Positions 1 to 6,409 of a stretch of 6,412 bases of DNA are shown in pieces. Each line of letters opens with the position of its first letter. Within the stretch, counting starts at the first letter, position 1. Source of the stretch: Nitrospinota bacterium (lineage in GTDB: Bacteria > Nitrospinota_A > JADGAW01); assembly GCA_015231815.1 (NCBI GenBank), contig JADGAW010000126.1, positions 1-6,412 on the forward strand, given 5' to 3'. The notes beneath the pieces were generated by a model. It was not told the origin of the DNA and did not search any database. It saw only the letters and a program-made list of their open reading frames with translations. Both the position numbers and the translations under genes were made by a program.

Positions 1-685
1 ATTTTCCAACAACGACTTTAGCGGGTCTGATTAAATTTTCCCCTATTTTGTATCCCGGTTGAAGTACCTCAATAATGATGTCGTCCTGATCTTCTGATTG
101 AGCAGGAATAATAGAAACTGCTTCTTCCAGATTTGGGTTGAACTTCTTTCCCTTGTTGTGTACTCTTTCAAGACCCGAGCTTTCCAACTCATTGTTTAAC
201 TTTGAAACAGTCATTGTTAAACCGCTTAATAAACCTGCTAAATCCTGACTTTTCTCCGCATGTTTAAGAGCAAGTTCCAATTCATCAAATACAGGAAACA
301 GTTTTCTGAGGAGTTCTGCATTTGCACTTTGAATTTTTTTTTCAAAATCTGCTCTCAACCGTTCTCGTACCTTATCTGTTTCTGAAACATGTTTTTTATG
401 AGCCTGAATATATTCAATGAGTTTTTTGTCTTTTTCATCAAGCTCTTTTCTCATTTTGTCGAGGATAGAGAAAAACTCAGTTTTATCATCTTTTTCCTCT
501 TCTTCTTTTTCCCCCTCATTTACATTTTCATCTTGAACGTCCTCACCGCTATTGTCTTTGCTTTCTTCCTTATTTTCCTGAGGCTTTTCCTTTTCCCCTG
601 TTGTATCCTTCACGTCTTCTGCATCTTTTACTTCTTCAATTTTTTCAGAAGTTTCTTGTTTCGTTTCTTTTGTTTTTTTAGTCAT
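1..685 (-). CDS. grpE: GrpE, nucleotide exchange factor for DnaK (3' end cut by window)
   Basis: GrpE is a cytosolic homodimer that releases ADP from DnaK and so drives the Hsp70 chaperone cycle. 228 codons are visible, starting at ATG 685-683 with AAAGG 6 nt upstream (692-696). Residues 1-70 are a low-complexity K/E/D-rich extension. Residues about 70-125 form the long coiled-coil helix, 125-172 the four-helix-bundle part, and 173-228 the beta domain that contacts DnaK, with FNPNLEEAV (182-190), EVLQPGYKIGENLIRPAKVV (206-225) and a G-K ending. In the family, the protein normally stops a few residues after this, so only a short piece is missing. The gene begins 22 nt after the DUF4340 stop with no terminator between, suggesting shared transcription with the ABC cassette. 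A nine-A run in the mRNA (334-342) is read in frame. hrcA, a full dnaK or dnaJ may follow to the left, but this is outside the window. Confidence 0.95.
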   Translation of the reverse strand, partial: MTKKTKETKQETSEKIEEVKDAEDVKDTTGEKEKPQENKEESKDNSGEDVQDENVNEGEKEEEEKDDKTEFFSILDKMRKELDEKDKKLIEYIQAHKKHVSETDKVRERLRADFEKKIQSANAELLRKLFPVFDELELALKHAEKSQDLAGLLSGLTMTVSKLNNELESSGLERVHNKGKKFNPNLEEAVSIIPAQSEDQDDIIIEVLQPGYKIGENLIRPAKVVVGK

Positions 686-707
686 TTTTTACCTTTATAC
701 GCTGTGG

Positions 708-2312
708 TTATTTAAAGTAGCCGATTATTTTATCAATATCTTGAGCAGTAACTTCATATTTTTTGTTATTTACGGATAATTTGTTGTCCTGAAAGAGAGC
801 AACAATCATTTTTCCCTTTTTCCCGGAAAAAATAAATTCAATTTCCTTTTTTCCTTCTGTTGCTTCGATTTCTTTTATAGAGTTAATATCCTGTAAATCC
901 CAGATAAGTTTGTCGATATTAAGGTTCTCTTTATTTTCTCCCTTTACCTGCTTCCAATTAATATCATTTTTTTCAAAAGTCAACGTTTTCTCTGCAACAA
1001 TAATGGTAAGGGAGGTATATTGGGCAAATTCATTCTGAATTACTGATTTATTGGTAAGAGAATCGGCTGAAACAATGAGGTCATTGAGTTTTCCTATTGT
1101 TAGAGGCAAGAACTCATTTCCGTAAGGGGAAAGAATATAGGCGTTACCTTTTTCATCACCATAAATTATTGCCTTCTCTATTGTTCCTGATTTATTTGCA
1201 ATGCTTGCTTCAAGCACTTTATGAATATTGTTCTTTTGAGCTGTTTCAGTAAAATCCTTTATTTCAAGAGAGGTAATTGTTTTAATTAAATCGGTTATTT
1301 TGTTGCTTTCTCCCTTAACTGCATCATTTACCTTCCATTCGTTTGCTTCCTCTTTTAAGGTAACCTTTTTTTTATCGTACAAAAGGGTTACCTTAGTTAC
1401 ATTGTAAGGAGTTAAAGTAAAAAGTTTCTTTTGTTTGAAATCATCCTCATTTATTGTAAAGGATTCAATGAAGGAACTGTTGAGGGTTACAATTCTGTCT
1501 TTATTTGAAGCAATAACGTAACGTTCACTTTTGTTCTTATTTCCTACTTCAAAGGTAAAGGTACTATTTTTTCCTAAGAGGGTTATGGTAAGAGTTTTCT
1601 CTTTATCAAAGTAGTCCTGTTTTTTTTCAAGGTTTTCTTCAATAAAGTTTTGAATCTCCAGCTTTTCAAGGTCGTTTTGTATTTTCTTTATAACTTCGGT
1701 GTTTGCTTTATATGTGCTGTTTACCAGCCAATCTTTATCGTTTTTACTTAAAGTAGTGGCATTATTGTGGTCTTTAATTACTATTTGATGAATTTCTTTA
1801 GGATCGTGAGGATACACTCTTTTCTCTCTGAGTTCATTGACTTTTTTTAATAAAGAATTTCTATCACCAAGAGAAATTAAATAAACATCCTGTTTCTTCT
1901 CGTTTTTAACATACCCCTTGGAACCCATAACATTCGTGTTTCCAACAATCAATGTACGGATGTTTCCATCCTTATCTTTAATGCTCCATTTGTTTTTGGG
2001 CTTTTCAAGTCCATAGGAATTGTAGTCTCCATCCTCAGGGATAAAGTTCGATACAGATTTTAACTGTGCAATTTTTTTAAGAAGTTCTGTAATTACATTC
2101 CTATTCCCTTTGTCTTGTACCGGACTTATTAAATGCCAGTTTTTTCCTTCCTTTTTAAGCTCAAAGTCTTTACCTTCCAGTATTCCTGATAGGGAAACAA
2201 TAAATTCCGGCTTAAAGTCCTGAAATATTTTTGCGCTTTCCTGAGCAAAACGTTCGTTGTCCTGTTTAATTTTTTCAGAAAAATAGTAGTAAAAAACTAT
2301 TGCAACCAGCAA
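708..2312 (-). CDS. DUF4340 domain protein, auxiliary to ABC-2/GldG cassette; start frameshifted
   Basis: This is an envelope protein of unknown biochemical function, of the DUF4340 family that commonly sits after GldG-type genes. The open frame gives 534 residues from a TTG at 2312 that has no SD. The better start is ATG 2343-2341 with AGG at 2349-2351, but it is one base out of frame because of a nine-A run. Removing one A gives 544 residues beginning MNKKNIVLSALLVAIVFYYY, a typical short cytoplasmic tip plus membrane anchor; the rest should lie outside the cytoplasm. Numbered from the TTG, the body looks like four degenerate repeats of about 100-120 residues (about 46-165, 175-297, 305-425, 433-534). 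Each opens with a K/E-rich strand and a tryptophan (W59, W195, W326, W453), then a helix such as ITDLIKTITSLEIKDF. Family assignment rests on this pattern, the anchor and the position next to GldG. As written it is either disrupted, slippage-dependent or carries a sequencing indel. Confidence 0.82.
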   Translation of the reverse strand: MLVAIVFYYYFSEKIKQDNERFAQESAKIFQDFKPEFIVSLSGILEGKDFELKKEGKNWHLISPVQDKGNRNVITELLKKIAQLKSVSNFIPEDGDYNSYGLEKPKNKWSIKDKDGNIRTLIVGNTNVMGSKGYVKNEKKQDVYLISLGDRNSLLKKVNELREKRVYPHDPKEIHQIVIKDHNNATTLSKNDKDWLVNSTYKANTEVIKKIQNDLEKLEIQNFIEENLEKKQDYFDKEKTLTITLLGKNSTFTFEVGNKNKSERYVIASNKDRIVTLNSSFIESFTINEDDFKQKKLFTLTPYNVTKVTLLYDKKKVTLKEEANEWKVNDAVKGESNKITDLIKTITSLEIKDFTETAQKNNIHKVLEASIANKSGTIEKAIIYGDEKGNAYILSPYGNEFLPLTIGKLNDLIVSADSLTNKSVIQNEFAQYTSLTIIVAEKTLTFEKNDINWKQVKGENKENLNIDKLIWDLQDINSIKEIEATEGKKEIEFIFSGKKGKMIVALFQDNKLSVNNKKYEVTAQDIDKIIGYFK

Positions 2313-2328
2313 TGCCGAGAGTACTATA

Positions 2329-2337
2329 TTTTTTTTT
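2329..2337 (-). other. Nine-A homopolymer that breaks the DUF4340 reading frame
   Basis: The mRNA reads ATG AAC, then nine A residues, then TATAGTACTC. With nine A, the ATG at 2343 gives only 22 codons and stops at TGA 2277-2275. With eight A, it joins the 534-residue frame and restores a canonical membrane anchor. Runs of this kind are known sites for RNA polymerase slippage and for sequencing or assembly indels; the sequence alone cannot separate these. Confidence 0.85.
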
Positions 2338-2340
2338 GTT

Positions 2341-2351
2341 CATTGTTACCT
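2341..2351 (-). promoter_or_regulatory. Ribosome binding site and ATG that mark the intended DUF4340 start
   Basis: AGG (2349-2351), a 5-nt spacer TAACA and ATG (2343-2341) form a normal start signal 40 nt after the GldG stop. The TTG that opens the long frame at 2312 has no such signal. This is the main reason to place the true start here despite the frame break. Confidence 0.75.
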
Positions 2352-2383
2352 AAATGGGTAAAACTATTTTAAATTGATGAGAC

Positions 2384-3799
2384 TTACGACATATTTTTTC
2401 TTGTTATATAAATTTTAATTCCCAAAACAATACTTAAGAGAGGAATAAGAAAGAGAGAAATTGCCATGACAAACAGTGCATCCGTTGAGCTCAGGACAAT
2501 TGTTTCCGGCTTTCCCTCAGTTACTCGGTTTATGGAAATTAATTGCTCATCTTCGAGAATCCAGTTAATGATGTTCAGAGAAAAATTAAGGTTTCCTGCT
2601 ACTCCAAGCATTGCGTTGGATATAAAATCGGGATTTCCTATAACGATAACCCGTGAGTTTAAATCTTTCTCAGCATTTTTTTCTTCAATATTAAAAAGTT
2701 TTGCAGGTGATTTAATTGTTGCTGCAACAGCAAGAGAAACAGGCCCTTTAATATCGTTTTCATCAATAGCAGCTTCATTTTTTTCTTTTAATCGTTTTAA
2801 GTCTGTTTCAGCCCATGCGTTGTTTGATGTAAAGCAAAGTTCAGTAACATCTGTTTCACTTGGCGGTGTTTTTGTTTTAGTAACGGTACGTGACATTCCG
2901 AACTGGAGTGAAACATCAAAATTCTCCGTAATTGCATGTTTTCCAAAAGCACCTATGATGGGAGTGAAATAATCACCCCCCAACATTTTGGAAAGCTTAT
3001 CAACAACGAGGTTTTTTCCGGTATTAATTCCCAATGTTAAAAGCATTTCATGTATGCGCTCAGACTTGTCATGACGTAACAAAAAGAACACGGGTCCTCC
3101 ATTTGCCATAAACTTCTTAATATAATTAATTTCTCTTACGAAAAAATCCTTTTCAGGTCCTGCAACTACAAGAGCTTTCATATCTTCCGGAAGATTTGGA
3201 ACTGAAAAAAGCTGTATTGGTTTTGTCTGGTAGCCTTCATTTCCAATATATTTTTTAAAAGCACTTAACCCGTTGGCATCTTTGCCATCAAGATTATATT
3301 CTCCATGACCAGTAGTGAAATAGATTGTTTTTTGTTTGTTGTTGGTTAATTTCACAAGAGCATTGGTTATTGCTTCTTCTGTAATATCCCTGATATGCTG
3401 TTGTTTTCCTTCATACTCAAAAACAGTCTCTCCATTAAACGCAACATTATACTTTTCAGCAATTAACGGCTTTTTATTGAGGTCAATAAACTCGAATTCA
3501 AAGTTGCTGTTTTGTGTTTTGTATAAATTAAGGCGTTCCTGATATTCCAGTTTTAAGGTATTGCTTTGCGTAAGAAAAGCATATGCCTTCACCTTCGACT
3601 TTAACTGATTTAAAACTTTAACTGTTTGATTGCTGAGAGTGTACTTTTTATTTTTTGTCAGGTCAAATTGCTTTGCGTTACTGAATGAAATCAGTTCAAT
3701 AAAAACAATAATTGCTATAACAGCAATAACTGAGACAAGTGAGTTTGCCCCATACTTGAATTTCTTTGATTTTTGGTTTGTTTCACTCATTTTTTCCAT
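2384..3799 (-). CDS. gldG: GldG-family ABC transporter auxiliary protein
   Basis: Membrane-anchored auxiliary subunit of an ABC-2 transporter. In Bacteroidetes GldG works with GldA and GldF in gliding; outside that phylum its role is unknown, so the symbol is family-level only. The 471 residues show a lysine-rich cytoplasmic start, a transmembrane helix at about 20-42, then the hallmark segment FDLTKNKKYTLS (45-56) that opens the extracytoplasmic domain. Further landmarks are YFTTGHGEYNLDG (160-172), ALVVAGP (209-215), RVIVIGNPDF (383-392), NWILEDEQLISI (412-423) and a C-terminal transmembrane helix at about 441-465. Length and order fit the GldG/ABC_transp_aux family. The start is uncertain: ATG 3799 has no clear SD; a second in-frame ATG at 3790 is preceded by GGA at 4 nt. 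An AAGGA at 3827-3831 is too far upstream for either. It follows the permease by 39 nt and precedes the DUF4340 gene by 40 nt. Confidence 0.9.
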   Translation of the reverse strand: MEKMSETNQKSKKFKYGANSLVSVIAVIAIIVFIELISFSNAKQFDLTKNKKYTLSNQTVKVLNQLKSKVKAYAFLTQSNTLKLEYQERLNLYKTQNSNFEFEFIDLNKKPLIAEKYNVAFNGETVFEYEGKQQHIRDITEEAITNALVKLTNNKQKTIYFTTGHGEYNLDGKDANGLSAFKKYIGNEGYQTKPIQLFSVPNLPEDMKALVVAGPEKDFFVREINYIKKFMANGGPVFFLLRHDKSERIHEMLLTLGINTGKNLVVDKLSKMLGGDYFTPIIGAFGKHAITENFDVSLQFGMSRTVTKTKTPPSETDVTELCFTSNNAWAETDLKRLKEKNEAAIDENDIKGPVSLAVAATIKSPAKLFNIEEKNAEKDLNSRVIVIGNPDFISNAMLGVAGNLNFSLNIINWILEDEQLISINRVTEGKPETIVLSSTDALFVMAISLFLIPLLSIVLGIKIYITRKNMS

Positions 3800-3838
3800 A
3801 ATTATGTAACATGTTTAACCAACTGTTCCTTCAAAAAC

Positions 3839-4615
3839 TTATCCTCTCCATTTATTTGAGTCAAGATTTCTGAGGGTAAGAAAAAGCATCAGGATAATAA
3901 AGTCAAAATAATAAACAATATCTTTTGTATTAATTGTTCCTTTTGAAAAATTTTGAAAATGCTCTATAAGGGAAAGGTGCTTAAGCACAGTTCCTATCTC
4001 AGGGGATGCTTCGGTTTCCATCCATCCCAAAAGCCAAAAAATCAAGCAAACCCCAAAGGTAAGTCCTCCGGCAATAATTTGGTTTTCAGTCAGAGAGGAT
4101 ATTAGTATTCCTACGGCAATAAATGCTGCACCCATTAAGAGAAGCCCAAGCAGTGAACTGATTAATACCGGAAGTTCAATGGAAGCATAGACTGAAACAA
4201 TCAAGGGGTAAATGAGGGTGAGTGTTATCAAAACTCCATAAAAGGCAAATGCAGCAAAAAACTTCCCTAAAACAACCTCATAATCTTTTATGGGGTAAGT
4301 CATAAGAAGTTCAAAGGTTCCATTTTTCTTTTCCTCAGAAAAGGAGCGCATGGTAATAAGAGGAATTAAAAGGAGAACAACGACGGAAATGTTCATGTGA
4401 AAGGGAATCAAGATACCCTCCGTAACATTAATTCCACCGGAACCTGAAACGATCCCCTGCATGGCAATTTGCTGGGAAACCACTGAATAATAGGCAAAAA
4501 TATTATAGAAAAAAAAACCTGCCATTAACATAAAGATGGTAATAATTGCGTATGCCACTGGAGAGGTAAAAAAGAGAAAAAATTCCTTTTTAAAGAGGGT
4601 TACAAAGTTATTCAT
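3839..4615 (-). CDS. ABC-2 type permease, GldF-like
   Basis: Integral membrane subunit expected to form the translocation path of an ABC transporter powered by the ATPase encoded just upstream. The 258 residues carry about six hydrophobic helices: roughly 18-43, 72-90, 117-143, 148-175, 179-199 and 233-249. Between helices 2 and 3 lies the conserved ABC-2 cytoplasmic segment TMRSFSEEKKNGTFELLMT (88-106), typical of GldF-type permeases. The C-terminus ends NKWRG, close to the WR ending common in this family. The start is well defined: GGAGG at 4622-4626 lies 6 nt before ATG 4615, inside the end of the ATPase gene, and the two genes overlap by 8 nt, implying translational coupling. A nine-T run in the mRNA (4509-4517) encodes GFFFY and is in frame. 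The substrate cannot be read from the sequence. Confidence 0.92.
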   Translation of the reverse strand: MNNFVTLFKKEFFLFFTSPVAYAIITIFMLMAGFFFYNIFAYYSVVSQQIAMQGIVSGSGGINVTEGILIPFHMNISVVVLLLIPLITMRSFSEEKKNGTFELLMTYPIKDYEVVLGKFFAAFAFYGVLITLTLIYPLIVSVYASIELPVLISSLLGLLLMGAAFIAVGILISSLTENQIIAGGLTFGVCLIFWLLGWMETEASPEIGTVLKHLSLIEHFQNFSKGTINTKDIVYYFDFIILMLFLTLRNLDSNKWRG

Positions 4616-5567
4616 CTTTTACCTCCGCTTCTTTTTCATCAGTTACCAGCTCAAGAAAAATATCTTCAAGGCTTCTTGATACGGTTTTAAAGGAAAGCAA
4701 TCCAAGTCCGTTATGTACGACAGCATGACTTATTTCCCTTCTGTTGTCGATATTTTTTTCTGTTTCAATTTCATAAATGTTTCTTTGATCGTTGCTCTTT
4801 TCCTTTACATCAATTCGAAGAATATTCTTTACATCTCGTAAAACTGATTGAACCTTTTTTTCATCTCCGTCAATTTCAATTTCAAAGATATTATGGCTAT
4901 GAAAGCGTGACATAAGATTTACAGTCGATTCCTCGGTAACTATTTTCCCCTTATTTATAATAAGAATGCGTTGACAGGTCATGCTTACTTCCGGAAGTAT
5001 ATGGGTAGAAAGAATAACGGTTCTTTTTCCCTGCATATTTTTAATGATGTCACGAATTTCATGAATTTGTTTTGGATCAAGTCCTACAGTAGGTTCATCA
5101 AGAATGAGAATTTCAGGTTCTCCAATCATTGCCTGAGCAATTCCAACCCGTTGCTTTTGTCCTTTTGAAATATATTTAATAAGTTTTCCAGAGAACTTGG
5201 CAATGCCAAAAAGGCTTATTACTTCCTCTACCTTTTTATTTTGTTCTTTGGTTGGAACGCCTTTGAGCCCGGCGATGAATCGAAGAAGACTTCTGGGGGT
5301 CATCTCCTCGTATAGGGGAGTATTTTCGGGAAGATAACCAATACGTTTTCGTACCTCTATTGAATCATTAAATGCATCGAAACCAGCGATATTGACAGAG
5401 CCTGAGGTTGGTTGGGTAAAGCAGGTGAGGATTTTCATTGTGGTTGATTTTCCGGCACCGTTTGGTCCGAGAAAGCCGACAATTTCCCCTTTTTCTACAT
5501 GAAAGTTGACCTGATCAATTGCTTTTAAAGCTCCGTACTGTTTACTTAAATCAGAAACTCTTATCAT
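4608..5567 (-). CDS. ABC transporter ATP-binding protein, GldA-like
   Basis: Cytoplasmic ATPase that would drive the adjacent ABC-2 permease. The 319 residues contain all nucleotide-binding motifs: Walker A GPNGAGKST (34-42), a YLPE-type Q-loop region IGYLPENTPLY (76-86), signature ISKGQKQRVGIAQ (133-145), Walker B ILILDEPT (153-160), D-loop GLDP (162-165) and the H-loop histidine in STH (187-189). The SKG in place of SGG in the signature, and YLPE, are characteristic of the GldA/ABC-2 subgroup. Residues about 225-319 form a C-terminal extension after the ATPase core that ends in a charged tail. The start at ATG 5567 has AGG 5 nt upstream (5573-5575). It is the first gene of the cassette, after a 138 bp gap from the omega-like gene, and overlaps the permease start by 8 nt. 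All catalytic residues appear intact. Confidence 0.95.
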   Translation of the reverse strand: MIRVSDLSKQYGALKAIDQVNFHVEKGEIVGFLGPNGAGKSTTMKILTCFTQPTSGSVNIAGFDAFNDSIEVRKRIGYLPENTPLYEEMTPRSLLRFIAGLKGVPTKEQNKKVEEVISLFGIAKFSGKLIKYISKGQKQRVGIAQAMIGEPEILILDEPTVGLDPKQIHEIRDIIKNMQGKRTVILSTHILPEVSMTCQRILIINKGKIVTEESTVNLMSRFHSHNIFEIEIDGDEKKVQSVLRDVKNILRIDVKEKSNDQRNIYEIETEKNIDNRREISHAVVHNGLGLLSFKTVSRSLEDIFLELVTDEKEAEVKDE

Positions 5568-5705
5568 TTTGACCTGTATTTTCTGTTGTTTTGATTTTCA
5601 ACCAAGTTTAGAATAACAGATGAATGAGTGGGGGTGTTGGGTCTTGGGAACGTCAAAAAGTGTTTGACCTTCCCAAGCCTTAATATCTGTAACCTAAAGT
5701 TTTAT
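5568..5705. other. Intergenic region before the ABC cassette
   Basis: This is the only gap over 50 bp in the window. It holds the nested inverted repeat at 5607-5698. On the coding strand TTGACG resembles a -35 box but no -10 hexamer lies at the right distance. A weak TATTCT-like element occurs in the part nearest the ATPase gene, without a convincing -35. A cassette promoter is likely here on position alone, but I cannot place one with confidence. No CIRCE-type heat-shock operator is visible. Confidence 0.5.
5607..5698. repeat. Nested imperfect inverted repeat, about 92 bp
   Basis: The inner hairpin (5643-5677) has arms CTTGGGAA (5643-5650) and TTCCCAAG (5670-5677), a single C/C mismatch, then GTCAAA (5652-5657) and TTTGAC (5663-5668) around a 5-nt loop: 14 pairs with one mismatch. 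Outer arms also match: TTTAG (5607-5611) with CTAAA (5694-5698), and ACAGAT (5616-5621) with ATCTGT (5685-5690). Between inner and outer arms, one side has 21 nt (G-rich on the plus strand) and the other 7 nt. Neither side is followed by a T-run, so it is not a standard intrinsic terminator. It may be an operator, an mRNA-stabilising structure or a REP/MITE-like element. Confidence 0.75.
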
Positions 5706-5918
5706 TTAAACTTCTCTTAATGCTTCATCTTCCGTGACGGTAAGTTTTCCGTCAAGAATTTCTTGCATTACGTATTGAATGAGGTCAGTTCCTTTTTTAG
5801 GAATTCCTTCTCTGCCTGATTCTTCCAATTGCCTTACACGTTCCTGAATAACCGTAACCATTTCAAATTCGTTTGCAAACTTCTTTTCTACCTGAGAACG
5901 CACTGTTTTGTAATCCAT
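5706..5918 (-). CDS. rpoZ: RNA polymerase omega subunit-like small protein
   Basis: A 70-residue soluble protein. Omega helps assemble and stabilise RNA polymerase by wrapping the beta-prime C-terminus. The match is by pattern: FEMVTVIQERVRQLEE (18-33) resembles the omega helix usually read as FELVLVAAKRARQL, and TDLIQYVMQEILDGKLTV (44-61) resembles the family's second block, in which a helix with conserved E-I is followed by GK and a hydrophobic residue. The length is within the usual 60-90 residue range. Start is firm: AAGGAG (5924-5929) sits 5 nt before ATG 5918. It is divergent, with the usual AAKRAR reading IQERVR, so another small Rpb6/omega-fold or unrelated helical protein is possible. 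It follows the DnaK-lid ORF by 45 nt and is followed by the large inverted repeat. Confidence 0.6.
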   Translation of the reverse strand: MDYKTVRSQVEKKFANEFEMVTVIQERVRQLEESGREGIPKKGTDLIQYVMQEILDGKLTVTEDEALREV

Positions 5919-5963
5919 AAAGTCTCCTTAAGGGTGATATGTTGAAAAGCCGACTATTTTAAC

Positions 5964-6398
5964 TTATTTTTTCTCTTCAAACTCAGCATCAACAATATCT
6001 TCATCTTTATTGTCATTACTTCCAGCACTATCTGCTTGTCCCTGAGTGTTTTCAGCTCCTGGGAATCCTTCTCCAAAGGGCTGACCCTGACCACCAGCAG
6101 GGTTGGTGTTTTGATAAAGAAGTGAAGCAATTCTATGGGCTTCCGCATTGAGTTTTTCTTCAGCAGCTTTCATTGCCTCAAGGTCATCTGTTTCCAACGC
6201 TTTTTTTGCTTCATCAAGTGCTTCTTGTAATTTCTTTGCATCTTCTTCGCTGATTTTATCCTTATTATCAGTTAAGGTTTTCTCAGTGGAGTAGATTGCA
6301 GAATCAAGCCTGTTGTGAGTGTCGATTTTTTCTTTTTTCGTTTTATCTTCTTCTTCGTATGCTGCGGTAAATGTCAGAAACAATATTGATTCGTTCAT
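5964..6398 (-). CDS. dnaK: DnaK C-terminal lid-only ORF (apparent fragment)
   Basis: The 144 residues match the end of Hsp70/DnaK. Residues 12-97 are the helical lid of the substrate-binding domain, including AAYEEEDKTKKEKID (12-26), a segment corresponding to NQADSLIYSTEK in typical DnaK (here RLDSAIYSTEK, 30-40) and LNAEAHRIASLLYQ (83-96). Residues 98-130 form the G/Q/N-rich linker and 131-144 the acidic tail with DEDIVDAEFEE. DnaK is normally about 600-640 residues; the ATPase and peptide-binding beta domains are absent. Residues 1-11 (MNESILFLTFT) do not resemble DnaK. ATG 6398 has AAAAGG 5 nt upstream and an in-frame TAA at 6410-6408, so the ORF is closed at its 5' side. On its own a lid should not bind ATP or peptide. 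It may be a broken or duplicated dnaK end, an assembly join near a contig edge, or a stand-alone small protein. Confidence 0.82.
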   Translation of the reverse strand: MNESILFLTFTAAYEEEDKTKKEKIDTHNRLDSAIYSTEKTLTDNKDKISEEDAKKLQEALDEAKKALETDDLEAMKAAEEKLNAEAHRIASLLYQNTNPAGGQGQPFGEGFPGAENTQGQADSAGSNDNKDEDIVDAEFEEKK

Positions 6399-6409
6399 AT
6401 CAACCTTTT
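6396..6409 (-). promoter_or_regulatory. Ribosome binding site and start of the DnaK-lid ORF
   Basis: AAAAGG (6404-6409), a 5-nt spacer and ATG (6398-6396) form a plausible start. The ATG also overlaps TGA (6397-6395) of another frame in an ATGA arrangement, so a gene lying off the right edge could end here and be translationally coupled. The visible upstream sequence is only 14 nt, so this stays tentative. Confidence 0.5.

Noticed and set aside
389..715. Open frame on the plus strand over the start of grpE, rich in F and L
   Set aside because: It is the reverse complement of the K/E-rich coding sequence of grpE, which explains the F/L/S composition; no SD and no family resemblance.
2466..2972. 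168-codon open frame on the plus strand
   Set aside because: It lies fully antisense to gldG, whose protein has clear family motifs; the plus-strand product shows none.
3802..3831. AAGGA followed by TTG and a six-codon frame (MVKHVT) just before gldG
   Set aside because: It could be a leader for translational coupling, but it is too short and uses a rare start; chance is sufficient in AT-rich sequence.
5643..5677. Intrinsic terminator after the omega-like gene
   Set aside because: The hairpin is strong but is followed on the coding strand by ACCCAACACCCCC and on the other by CCTTAATATC, with no U-tract.
5568..5705. Sigma-70 promoter using TTGACG inside the hairpin arm
   Set aside because: No acceptable -10 hexamer is found 16-18 nt downstream on the coding strand.
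5954..6148. 64-codon minus-strand frame overlapping the DnaK-lid ORF
   Set aside because: It is a different frame of the DnaK tail, which has clear homology in its own frame.
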